Below are positions 24,694-32,667 of a DNA stretch of 64,000 nt, in pieces. The notes beneath the pieces are model-generated. The model ran no database searches. It was not told the origin of the DNA and worked only from the letters and a program-made list of their open reading frames with translations. The stretch comes from Acetoanaerobium sticklandii. GTDB lineage: Bacteria > Bacillota > Clostridia > Peptostreptococcales > Filifactoraceae. The translations under genes and the position numbers were made by a program. How positions within the stretch are numbered: position 1 is the first letter of the stretch; every line of letters starts with the position of its first letter. The stretch is taken from positions 2,448,501 to 2,512,500 of the forward strand of contig NC_014614.1 of the NCBI RefSeq assembly GCF_000196455.1, read 5' to 3'.

Positions 24694-26250
24694 TTATAGG
24701 CCTACTCTACCCATTCTATTTATTATTACATCTATCATTTCATCTACTGTCGTTATCATACGCGCAGCTGCATTATACGCATGCTGAAATTTAATCATAT
24801 TTGACATTTCTTCATCTTGGCTTACTCCAGAAACTGACAATCTGAATGAATCCACTTCTTCAGTTAAGTATTGCTGATTATTAAACATACGCTTAGCTTC
24901 TTGAGCATCAACTCCTAATGAGGCTATCATAGTTTTAAGTACGTCTTCTGGCGTTCCCTCTCCTAAAACGATTTGAGCTCCTGAAGTGTCATAAGTAAGC
25001 CTAATCTCAAAATCTTTTTTGCTTCTTAAATTAAGCATAGCAATAGCATTTTTATTATTGTCAGGTGCACCGTCTCCTAATCCAAGCGAGAGCTTCGTTG
25101 GGTCATCAAGCAAAGCTTGGTTAACTTTAAGTTCTGATGCACTTATAAAATTAGTTGAACCATTTTTAGTTGTAAAAAGAGGTAGTCCTGAAGCTGCTGC
25201 TCCATTTAAAGAATATCCATCGTCATGAATATCATTTAAAGCCTGAGCAAAGGTATTGGCAAATTCGCTTAAAAATCTAACGTAATACGGTGCCCCTTTA
25301 GTTTCGTCTTTATATCCATCTCTTTGTTGTAGTTGTCCACCTATTGCACCACCAAGTTTTTCTTGAACTAGTGTTGATCCTGATGCCCATTTTATATTGC
25401 TTACTTTTATATTTTCTAAGTCTTTCCTAGAGGATACAGGCTGAATATCTTGTCCATCTGTAAACATAGGATGGTCCATCCCAGTTTCTAGTTCTAGCAC
25501 ATTAGTATCTACATGATTAACTAGTGGTGTTCCTTGAATCAATATTGTAAGTGTAGATGATTTCCCGTTATTTATAGGAACATTTTTCACTTCTAAATCT
25601 ACTAATTTTGATAAGTCATCAACAAGTAAATTTCTAGCATCTCTTAAGTCATTAGCTCTACTTCCGTCTAGTTCTGATTCAAGTATTTGTCTATTTAGCT
25701 TTGCAATTTGAGTTGCCATCGAGTTGATAGCTCGTACAGAAGCCTCAACTTCTTCGTTTGAATCTACAACCATTTTCTCAAATCTAGAATACATATCATT
25801 AAAATTTTGAGCTAATCCAATTGCTTTTTGTAAGAACACAGATCTATTTGTAGGATTTGACGGATCCTTTGTAAGGGAATTTATTCCTTCAAAAAAGCCA
25901 TCTACAACTTTCCTTATTCCAGTTTCGCTAGGTTCATTAAATATTGACTCTACTTGAGTAAGAGAGTTATATTTTTCTTCCCATTCCCCTAATGTGTTAA
26001 CTTCTTGTCTATATTTAATGTCAAGCATCTCATCTCTTACTTGAGAGATGAATTGCATTTTTACTCCTAACCCTAGCTGGCCTTGGCCACCTTGAATGTT
26101 CATTGGATCTTGAGCAGACTGGTTAAGTCTTTGGCGCGTATATCCTCTAGTGTTGGTATTTGATATATTATGTCCTGTTATATCTAGAGCCCTTTGCGCT
26201 GCAAAAAGTCCCGAGCTCGCTATACTAAGTCCTGCAAATGTAGATCTCAT
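24694..26250 (-). CDS. flgK: Hook-filament junction protein FlgK (HAP1)
   Basis: The 518-residue axial protein starts RSTFAGLSIASSGLFAAQRAL and has the rod/hook signature DITGHNISNTNTRGYTRQR. The C-terminal end FQHAYNAAARMITTVDEMID is typical. It is the first gene of the flgK-flgL unit, behind a sigma-28 promoter about 60 bases upstream, and has GAGGTGAGATA as ribosome site. Confidence 0.96.
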   Translation of the reverse strand: MRSTFAGLSIASSGLFAAQRALDITGHNISNTNTRGYTRQRLNQSAQDPMNIQGGQGQLGLGVKMQFISQVRDEMLDIKYRQEVNTLGEWEEKYNSLTQVESIFNEPSETGIRKVVDGFFEGINSLTKDPSNPTNRSVFLQKAIGLAQNFNDMYSRFEKMVVDSNEEVEASVRAINSMATQIAKLNRQILESELDGSRANDLRDARNLLVDDLSKLVDLEVKNVPINNGKSSTLTILIQGTPLVNHVDTNVLELETGMDHPMFTDGQDIQPVSSRKDLENIKVSNIKWASGSTLVQEKLGGAIGGQLQQRDGYKDETKGAPYYVRFLSEFANTFAQALNDIHDDGYSLNGAAASGLPLFTTKNGSTNFISASELKVNQALLDDPTKLSLGLGDGAPDNNKNAIAMLNLRSKKDFEIRLTYDTSGAQIVLGEGTPEDVLKTMIASLGVDAQEAKRMFNNQQYLTEEVDSFRLSVSGVSQDEEMSNMIKFQHAYNAAARMITTVDEMIDVIINRMGRVGL

Positions 26251-26307
26251 TATCTCACCTCATATATTTTAAGCCTTATTCGCTTAGATTTCCTAAATAC
26301 AATATAT

Positions 26308-26335
26308 GTATCGGTTTCATCATATAAATATTTTA
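26308..26335 (-). promoter_or_regulatory. Sigma-28 promoter of flgK-flgL
   Basis: Minus strand: TAAA, a 16-base spacer, then ACCGATAC, close to the GCCGATAT/A consensus. It lies between the flgN terminator and flgK. Confidence 0.68.
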
Positions 26336-26435
26336 TAGGTATATTTCTCTATAAATTGTTTTTGGTTTATATGCTCCGATTCATTATACCGATTATGTAT
26401 TTTATTGATTGTTTATATTTCCTTGGATTTTTCCA

Positions 26436-26463
26436 ATAAAAAAACGGAGATTTCTCTCCGTCA
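26436..26463 (-). terminator. Terminator after flgN
   Basis: ACGGAGAGAAATCTCCGT followed by seven T on the minus strand: a 7-bp stem with a 4-base loop, about 40 bases after the flgN stop. Confidence 0.88.
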
Positions 26464-26499
26464 TGGAAAATCAAAAGCATTTTAGGAATCCTTCCTAAA

Positions 26500-26994
26500 T
26501 TAAAATTTATCCTCAAATAATTTTTTGTCTAATCTTTGAGCTTCAGCAGCATAATTCCCTTTACTTTTTTTATACGTAGTAGGAGAATCATCTGATAGCA
26601 AAACATTTTTAGTGAATTCTATTTGATCTAGTACAAATCCTATGATTTTATCATTTAAATTATTGATAAGTTCTAGCTCTTCTAATACTGTTTTTAGCTG
26701 CTCCCCCGTCATCTGAATTTCTCTAGCTAACTCTGGCGCATCTTTTAAAGACATTTCTACTAGATTTTCAAGTCTATCTTTTCCCCAATTCAGCTTTGCA
26801 ACGAGCTTTCCTCGCTTTTTTTCAGCATCTATTACAGCTCTCACAAGTCTTTCCTCTTGCTGAGAAAGAGCCATAAGTCTAGATGTTTCGTTGTCTTTAA
26901 GTATTTGGGTTTTTTCTTTCGCCAAATCCAATAGTTCAATATTAAGCTGTAGCTGTAACTGTAATGTCTCAAGTATTTCTTGATAGGTAGTCAT
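26500..26994 (-). CDS. flgN: Flagellar export chaperone FlgN
   Basis: The 164-residue helical protein has the FlgN pattern: LQLQLNIELLDLAKEKTQIL, ALSQQEERLVRAVIDAEKKR, then a basic helix near 65. In Bacillus yvyG occupies the same place between flgM and flgK. It chaperones FlgK and FlgL before export. Start at ATG 26994, 7 bases after the flgM stop. Confidence 0.88.
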   Translation of the reverse strand: MTTYQEILETLQLQLQLNIELLDLAKEKTQILKDNETSRLMALSQQEERLVRAVIDAEKKRGKLVAKLNWGKDRLENLVEMSLKDAPELAREIQMTGEQLKTVLEELELINNLNDKIIGFVLDQIEFTKNVLLSDDSPTTYKKSKGNYAAEAQRLDKKLFEDKF

Positions 26995-27001
26995 ATTATC
27001 A

Positions 27002-27295
27002 TTATCCTATTTCACTTGTACTTATAGCACTGTAGATAGATTTTGCAAGCTTTGTTTTATCTATAGTGTAGGTTCCATTTTCAATGCTTTGCTTTATAGC
27101 AGATACTTTATCTGCTCTCACATCTGGAATTTGCTTTAGTTTTTCAATGGCTAGCTGGTAGTCTTTCCCTTGATTGGATATTTGTATATCAAATCCGGGA
27201 CTGCCAACTTCCCCAGACTTTTGGGTCTTACCTACTTTGTTTTTACCATATGCCTGGTATACGTTTTGCACGACTGTGCTGCTGTATATCTTCAT
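27002..27295 (-). CDS. flgM: Anti-sigma-28 factor FlgM
   Basis: The 97-residue protein has an N-terminal disordered region (QAYGKNKVGKTQKSGEVGSP) and the C-terminal sigma-binding helices (IEKLKQIPDVRADKVSAIKQ, ENGTYTIDKTKLAKSI). FlgM holds sigma-28 inactive until the hook is complete and FlgM is secreted. It has a candidate sigma-28 promoter of its own and ribosome site AGGAGGGCTGAC. Confidence 0.94.
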   Translation of the reverse strand: MKIYSSTVVQNVYQAYGKNKVGKTQKSGEVGSPGFDIQISNQGKDYQLAIEKLKQIPDVRADKVSAIKQSIENGTYTIDKTKLAKSIYSAISTSEIG

Positions 27296-27339
27296 TGTCA
27301 GCCCTCCTTGTTTTTAATTTGTATGACTTCACAATATAT

Positions 27340-27365
27340 ATATCGTAAGAATTAACAAAGTCTTA
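27340..27365 (-). promoter_or_regulatory. Candidate sigma-28 promoter of flgM-flgN
   Basis: Minus strand: TAAG, a 14-base spacer, then TACGATAT (6/8 to consensus). Placement 45 bases before flgM matches the usual class III promoter of flgM. Weaker than the flaG and flgK promoters. Confidence 0.5.
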
Positions 27366-27411
27366 ATAGGAGTTTAAGTTAAAGTTTCTTTACAATTTCA
27401 GTATAGTTATT

Positions 27412-27834
27412 TTAATGTCTTTGTTTTATATGGAAGTTTGCTCCCTTATTTTTTGTTTCCTTTTTCTCCGGAGCTTTATCTTCTGGTTTCAGATTTTTTG
27501 CCGCTCCCATCAAATCTTTCGCAAGTTCGTTTTTACATCCATCACAAATTTTACCAGATTTTATACTAACTCCACATCTTTCACAGTTCAGCAGTCCATT
27601 ATTTTCATCTATTATCTCTATTCTTTCATCTTTAAGTAGCTTTAAAATTATTCTTTCCGCAACTCCTGTCTCTTCTGAGACTTCTGTGACACTTGCTCCT
27701 GGATTATCGTATAAATAATCTCTTACTTTTTTGAAATCACTTTCAATATTTTCAGCTGAGCATTTAGTACATAGAGTTTCTGATGACATAGCTCCAAATT
27801 TTCTCCCACATTTTTCACAATTTTTAAGTTCCAT
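27412..27834 (-). CDS. yvyF: YvyF-like flagellar-region zinc-ribbon/HTH protein
   Basis: The 140-residue protein has an N-terminal zinc ribbon (LKNCEKCGRKFG, LCTKCSAENI), a central HTH (KVRDYLYDNPGASVTEVSEE, then GVAERIILKLLKDE) and a second CxxC...CxxC ribbon (LNCERCGVSI, KICDGCKNEL), then a basic tail. It occupies the conserved place between comFC and flgM. Its function in Bacillus is poorly defined. Its HTH is shared with the small protein at 5211-5513. Ribosome site GAAAGGAAG. Confidence 0.85.
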   Translation of the reverse strand: MELKNCEKCGRKFGAMSSETLCTKCSAENIESDFKKVRDYLYDNPGASVTEVSEETGVAERIILKLLKDERIEIIDENNGLLNCERCGVSIKSGKICDGCKNELAKDLMGAAKNLKPEDKAPEKKETKNKGANFHIKQRH

Positions 27835-27938
27835 ATTTATCTTCCTTTCAGGTTTTCGATTTTTATTTTATTAATTTCAATACTATATTTGATTCAGATT
27901 CTAAATATCAGAATCACTAGATTCAAAATATATTTTTT

Positions 27939-28634
27939 CTATTTTTTAGCTGTTGCTAATACCAAAAGGTAAATCTTGCACTCAGGATAAGTCTCTTTTA
28001 GAGCTCTTGCTACTTCCACTGCTGTAGTTCCTGTAGTTAAGATATCGTCAATTAATAAAATACTTTTATAGTCTAAGTTTAACGTTTTCTCATCGATTTG
28101 AAAAGCTCCATTTATTTCCAGAAATCTCTCAAGTGGATTTAAGCTTGCTAGGGGCTTTGTTTCTTTTATTTTTATAAGAGGCTTGATGTATGGTAGATGT
28201 AGTTTTTTTGAAAGCTGACTAGCAAGAAGCTCTGTATGATTATAGCCTCTTTTTTGAATTCTTTTCTTGGTGGATGGTATAGTAGTTATGTAGTCCATCT
28301 CTAGCTTTAGAGATTTATATTTGTCCTTAAGAATATCTGAGAATTCATTAGCTAGATAGGTTTTACTGCTGTATTTAAAACCGTGAATCATTGTCTCCAT
28401 TACACCATCATATACTGTACATGCATAGGTTCTATCTATAGGTGACTTCAGCTTCGTCTCTTCTGCGCATGCTTCACAAAAATCCTCATCACATGCAGCT
28501 CCACACGACATACAGTTTATATCTAAAAAATCTATTTTATAAAAACACGCTCTGCAAAGCGAGTATATGTTTGTCTTTGGGATTATGCTGTTACACCCGA
28601 TGCATTTAATATTAGAAGGGTACAGTAGCTCCAT
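27939..28634 (-). CDS. comFC: ComFC-family phosphoribosyltransferase-like protein
   Basis: The 231-residue protein has an N-terminal double zinc finger (IKCIGCNSIIP, CRACFYK, CMSCGAACDEDFCEAC) and a C-terminal PRTase-like domain with the PRPP motif ILLIDDILTTGTTAVEVARA. ComFC/GntX proteins are linked to competence DNA uptake in naturally transformable bacteria. The start overlaps the 3' end of recD2 by 23 bases, so the two are translated from one message. comFA is absent here. Confidence 0.92.
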   Translation of the reverse strand: MELLYPSNIKCIGCNSIIPKTNIYSLCRACFYKIDFLDINCMSCGAACDEDFCEACAEETKLKSPIDRTYACTVYDGVMETMIHGFKYSSKTYLANEFSDILKDKYKSLKLEMDYITTIPSTKKRIQKRGYNHTELLASQLSKKLHLPYIKPLIKIKETKPLASLNPLERFLEINGAFQIDEKTLNLDYKSILLIDDILTTGTTAVEVARALKETYPECKIYLLVLATAKK

Positions 28635-30855
28635 TATTCTCCTCCAGTAGCATACCAGTTTCTTTGTAAAGTTTTAACTTATCAGATAGGGCGGTATTTC
28701 TCTTTTCCTCGTAGACATTGGATATCATAGCCTTTAGGTATTTTGCGTCACCTACTAGTATTGCTAGTTTTTTTGCTCTTGTAAGTGCTGTGTAGAGAAT
28801 CTTTCTGCTCATGAGCATAGGAGGAAAAGCTGATACTGGCATGACTACGCAATCAAACTCAGAGCCTTGGCTTTTATGAACAGTAGTAGCAAATGCATGC
28901 TCTATCTGATCTAGCTCTGTAAAGTCATATTCCGCTCTTTTACCATCGTCAAACTGAATATAGAGTTTTTTTTCACTAGGCTCTATGAAGTCTATATATC
29001 CTAAATCGCCGTTAAATATTCCTTCTCCAGAAATATTTTCTTCTAAGTTTTCCCAGGTTTTTTCATAGTTATTTTTTATGTGCATTACCCTATCGCCCGT
29101 TCTAAAAGTTCTATTTCCCGCTTTATGCTCTCTTTTGCCTTGTCTTGCTGGATTGAGTGCTTCTTGTAGTAAGAGGTTTAGATTAAGTACTCCAGCTTCT
29201 GATTTTCTCATAGGTGACAGTACCTGAATATTATTTGATGATAGTTTATAGTACTTTGGCAGTCTATCTGAAACTAGCTCTACTATTAGCTCTGCTATCT
29301 GAGACGGAGTTTTCTTTGCCATAAAAAAGAAGTCTGTATTTTTTTGGTCTGTGATCGGAAGCTCACCTTTATTTATTTTGTGGGCATTGACTATTATCAT
29401 GCTTTGCTTTGCCTGTCTAAATACTTCTGTAAGCTCTATACTAGGTATGGTATTGCTCTCTAGCATATCCTGTAGGACTCTTCCAGCTCCTACTGATGGA
29501 AGCTGGTCTTTGTCTCCTACAAATATAACCGCCGTGTTCTCTGATACGGCAAGAAGCAAGCTATCTAGGAGCATCACGTCCATCATAGAAACCTCATCTA
29601 CTATTATTACATCAGCGGCTATAGGGTCGTCTTCGTCTTTTTGAAATATAAGACCATCTGCTTCTTCACTATATACTGCCTCTAGTAGTCTATGAATCGT
29701 AGAGGCTGGTCTCAAGGTTGCCTGCGACATACGCTTCGCTGCTCTTCCTGTCGGTGCGCAGAGGATAATTTTTCTCTTCATCTGTTCAAAGCTTTTGATT
29801 ATAAAGCTAAGAGTAGTCGTTTTTCCAGTTCCTGGGCCACCAGTTAATATCATCATTTTGTTTTCAAGTGCCATAGTCACAGCTTTTTTTTGTAGCTCTG
29901 ACAGCTCTATATCTTCTTCTAGCTCTAATTGCTCTATGGTTTTTTCTTGATTTTCAAGCTCGTTCATATATGCCAGCTTTATTAGGTTGCTAGCTGCTCT
30001 TGTCTCTGCTAGGTTATAGGAATCCAAATAGATTCTTTGCTCTATATCTACTTCTTCTATGGTTATGCCTCCATTTATAGCCATCTGATTCAAGCAAGAT
30101 AGAATTTCTTCTTCATCTATTGATAGCAGTTCCTTGGCTTTTGATACTAGCTGAGGCATTAGCATATATGTATGTCCACTATATGCAGCTTCTTGAAGCA
30201 GGTATTTAATGCCTTCTTCTATTCTTTCTAAAGAATCAAGTCCAGCATTTAATTTTTTTGCTATTTCATCAGCTTTTTTAAACCCTATCCCTTTTACATC
30301 CTTACATAGACCGTAGGGATTGTTCATGACCATATCTATGGATTTATCTGCATATTTTTTATAGATTTTCATGCAGTAGGCTGGGCTTATTCCATATGGC
30401 GAAAATGCTGTTATTATGGATTTTAGCTGTCTTCCTTCCATATGAGAGCTTATCATTTTATCGAGCTTTTTTCTGCCTATGCCTTCTATTTCTAAATATC
30501 TATTAGGATTAGTTTCTAGGATTTCTATAGCTTTTATCCCGAATTTATCTGTGATTTTATGTGCCATTTTAAGACCTATGCCTTCTATCGTTCCAGATGC
30601 TAGGTAGGCTATGATTCCATCTAGCGAATCTATAGCCATATGAGTGAAGCTCATAACACTAAACTGTCTGCCATATATATCGTGAGTCTTCCACTCTCCA
30701 CTGACCTGTATATTGTCGAGCTCTCTGACAGATGGCATACAGCCCACCACTGTAACTTCTCCAAGTTCATCGCTGATTAGGTTTGCTATAGTGTAGCCAT
30801 TTTCATCGTTTTGAAATATTATATCTGAAATTTTTCCTTTTAATTCTATAGGCAT
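28612..30855 (-). CDS. recD2: RecD2-type 5'-3' DNA helicase
   Basis: The 747-residue SF1 helicase has an N-terminal OB-like region (LKGKISDIIFQNDENGYTIA), tandem helix-hairpin-helix units around 95-215 (IEGIGRKKLDKM, VKGIGFKKADEIAKKL), Walker A LTGGPGTGKTTT near 340, Walker B VIIVDEVSMMD, and motif VI region FATTVHKSQGSEFD. Length and N-terminal extension fit RecD2 rather than the RecD of RecBCD. ATG at 30855 is chosen as GGAG lies 9 bases before it; upstream TTG and ATG are too close. Sits where comFA lies in Bacillus. Confidence 0.93.
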   Translation of the reverse strand: MPIELKGKISDIIFQNDENGYTIANLISDELGEVTVVGCMPSVRELDNIQVSGEWKTHDIYGRQFSVMSFTHMAIDSLDGIIAYLASGTIEGIGLKMAHKITDKFGIKAIEILETNPNRYLEIEGIGRKKLDKMISSHMEGRQLKSIITAFSPYGISPAYCMKIYKKYADKSIDMVMNNPYGLCKDVKGIGFKKADEIAKKLNAGLDSLERIEEGIKYLLQEAAYSGHTYMLMPQLVSKAKELLSIDEEEILSCLNQMAINGGITIEEVDIEQRIYLDSYNLAETRAASNLIKLAYMNELENQEKTIEQLELEEDIELSELQKKAVTMALENKMMILTGGPGTGKTTTLSFIIKSFEQMKRKIILCAPTGRAAKRMSQATLRPASTIHRLLEAVYSEEADGLIFQKDEDDPIAADVIIVDEVSMMDVMLLDSLLLAVSENTAVIFVGDKDQLPSVGAGRVLQDMLESNTIPSIELTEVFRQAKQSMIIVNAHKINKGELPITDQKNTDFFFMAKKTPSQIAELIVELVSDRLPKYYKLSSNNIQVLSPMRKSEAGVLNLNLLLQEALNPARQGKREHKAGNRTFRTGDRVMHIKNNYEKTWENLEENISGEGIFNGDLGYIDFIEPSEKKLYIQFDDGKRAEYDFTELDQIEHAFATTVHKSQGSEFDCVVMPVSAFPPMLMSRKILYTALTRAKKLAILVGDAKYLKAMISNVYEEKRNTALSDKLKLYKETGMLLEENNGATVPF

Positions 30856-31007
30856 AAGCATACACTCCAAATGTATTTTGAATATGATTTATTATAACAT
30901 ATACTATAAGCTCATAATCTTAACAATGTTTCAACAGATACAACTAATCGAATTTAAAAATTATATCGTATTTAAATTTTGAAGAAGCAAAATTTAAATA
31001 TAAATAA

Positions 31008-31051
31008 CAAAAGGATTAGTATACAGATTTCCCTGAGTACTAATCCTTTAT
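31008..31051 (-). terminator. Terminator after metK
   Basis: AAGGATTAGTA and TACTAATCCTT form an 11-bp stem around a 14-base loop, followed by TTTTGTTATTT on the minus strand. It could also work on the plus strand. Confidence 0.78.
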
Positions 31052-31123
31052 TTTTATAAGCTTTTAAGCTCCATAAACAACTTATAATGGTTTAAATTGC
31101 TGAATTTATTATTTATGATATTT

Positions 31124-32308
31124 TTATAATCCAGCGTCTTTTTTAATGTCGTCTACTTTGTTTAGCTCTTCCCAAGGAAGGCTTACATCTGTTCTTCCAA
31201 AATGTCCGTAAGCTGCTGTTTGCTTGAATATCGGTCTTCTTAGTCCTAGGTCTCTAATTATAGCTCCTGGGCGAAGATCAAAGTTTTTAGAAATGATTTC
31301 AGAAATCTTTTCCTCAGCGATAACACCTGTTCCAAATGTATCAACTAGTACTGATACCGGTTCAGCTACACCGATTGCATAAGCTAACTGAATCTCGCAT
31401 TTCTTAGCAAGTCCTGCTGCTACTACGTTTTTCGCAACCCATCTAGCTGCGTATGCTGCAGAGCGGTCTACCTTTGTAGAGTCTTTACCTGAGAAAGCTC
31501 CTCCACCGTGTCTAGCGTATCCACCGTAAGTATCTACGATGATTTTTCTTCCTGTAAGTCCAGAATCTCCTTGAGGTCCTCCGATTACGAATCTTCCTGT
31601 AGGGTTGATAAGGTACTTAGTGTTTTCATCAAGTAACTTGCTATCTACTATTGGCTTAATTACGTTTTCGATTAAGTCTTTTTCAATTTGCTCTCTAGTT
31701 ACTTCTGGGTTGTGCTGTGTAGATATTACTATAGTGTCTATTCTTACTGGTTTGTCATCTTCATACTCTACTGTTACTTGAGTTTTTCCATCTGGTCTTA
31801 AGTAATCAAGAGTTTTGTCTTTTCTTACATCTGAAAGCCTTTTAGCTAGCTTATGAGCTAGTGAAATAGGAAGTGGCATAAACTCTGGAGTCTCGTCGCA
31901 AGCAAAACCAAACATCATACCTTGGTCTCCAGCTCCTACTGCTTCTACTTCATCTTTCATAGTCCCTTCTTTGTGCTCTAGGGCTTCGTCTACACCCATA
32001 GCTATGTCTGCACTTTGCTCGTCTATAGCATTAATTACTGCGCACGTTTCGAAGTCAAATCCATATTTTGCTCTATCGTATCCGATTTCTTTAACTGTCT
32101 GTCTTACTACTTTTTGGATATCTACGTATGCGTTAGTAGTTATTTCTCCAATTACCATAACAAGACCTGTAGTAACTGCTGTCTCACACGCCACACGTGA
32201 ATTAGGGTCTTGAACTAAAAGGGCGTCTAGTATTGAATCTGAAATCTGGTCACACATTTTATCTGGATGGCCCTCAGTAACAGATTCTGATGTAAATAAT
32301 CTTCTCAT
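31124..32308 (-). CDS. metK: S-adenosylmethionine synthetase
   Basis: MetK makes SAM from methionine and ATP. The 394-residue sequence has the catalytic H14 in TEGHPDKMCDQ, GAGDQGMMFGFACDET, the P-loop-like GGPQGDSGLTGRKIIVDTYG, and GGGAFSGKDSTKVDRSAAY. Length and motifs are complete. The gene is monocistronic, with a SAM-I riboswitch in its leader so that its own product should shut it off. Ribosome site GAGGAGGATTTATTAA. Confidence 0.98.
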   Translation of the reverse strand: MRRLFTSESVTEGHPDKMCDQISDSILDALLVQDPNSRVACETAVTTGLVMVIGEITTNAYVDIQKVVRQTVKEIGYDRAKYGFDFETCAVINAIDEQSADIAMGVDEALEHKEGTMKDEVEAVGAGDQGMMFGFACDETPEFMPLPISLAHKLAKRLSDVRKDKTLDYLRPDGKTQVTVEYEDDKPVRIDTIVISTQHNPEVTREQIEKDLIENVIKPIVDSKLLDENTKYLINPTGRFVIGGPQGDSGLTGRKIIVDTYGGYARHGGGAFSGKDSTKVDRSAAYAARWVAKNVVAAGLAKKCEIQLAYAIGVAEPVSVLVDTFGTGVIAEEKISEIISKNFDLRPGAIIRDLGLRRPIFKQTAAYGHFGRTDVSLPWEELNKVDDIKKDAGL

Positions 32309-32405
32309 TTAATAAATCCTCCTCATCTCTAGCATTAAATGCTGTAAACCGTATCACTTGTATATGCCAAGGTGGCACATCGTACATAATGTAGACTTTT
32401 TTGCA

Positions 32406-32442
32406 TTAAAAAGCCTCTTCATACACATACGCAGAAGAGGCA
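32406..32442 (-). terminator. Intrinsic terminator of the SAM-I riboswitch
   Basis: GCCTCTTC and GAAGAGGC form an 8-bp stem with a 13-base loop, followed by TTTTTAAT on the minus strand, directly 3' of the SAM-I aptamer and about 100 bases upstream of metK. Confidence 0.85.
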
Positions 32443-32572
32443 TAACTACTAAAGTTACCTCATCTGCCAAGAATATATCTCGCAGGAATTGGCACCATCT
32501 CACATTGCTGTGCTGGTTGCCGGGTTTCACAGGGCCAGTCCCTCCACCTCTCTTGATAAGGTTCAAGAATTT
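32443..32572 (-). ncRNA. SAM-I (S-box) riboswitch aptamer of metK
   Basis: On the minus strand the leader reads CTTATCAAGAGAGGTGGAGG, then GGGACTGGCCCTGTGAAACC and CGGCAACC, the nearly invariant S-box core, and closes with GATGAGG pairing to CTTATC (P1). The terminator follows. SAM binding should favour termination. Confidence 0.95.
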
Positions 32573-32597
32573 ATTCATTTATTGTGCAACGGATTTT

Positions 32598-32626
32598 ATT
32601 TTATATTAGCCAAAACCATATGTCAA
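32598..32626 (-). promoter_or_regulatory. Sigma-A promoter of metK
   Basis: Minus strand: perfect TTGACA, a 17-base spacer, and TAAAAT (5/6). It stands about 30 bases before the S-box. Confidence 0.85.
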
Positions 32627-32667
32627 TATGTTTTTGAAAAATATTTTTTACTATTTTTGTATCAGTT

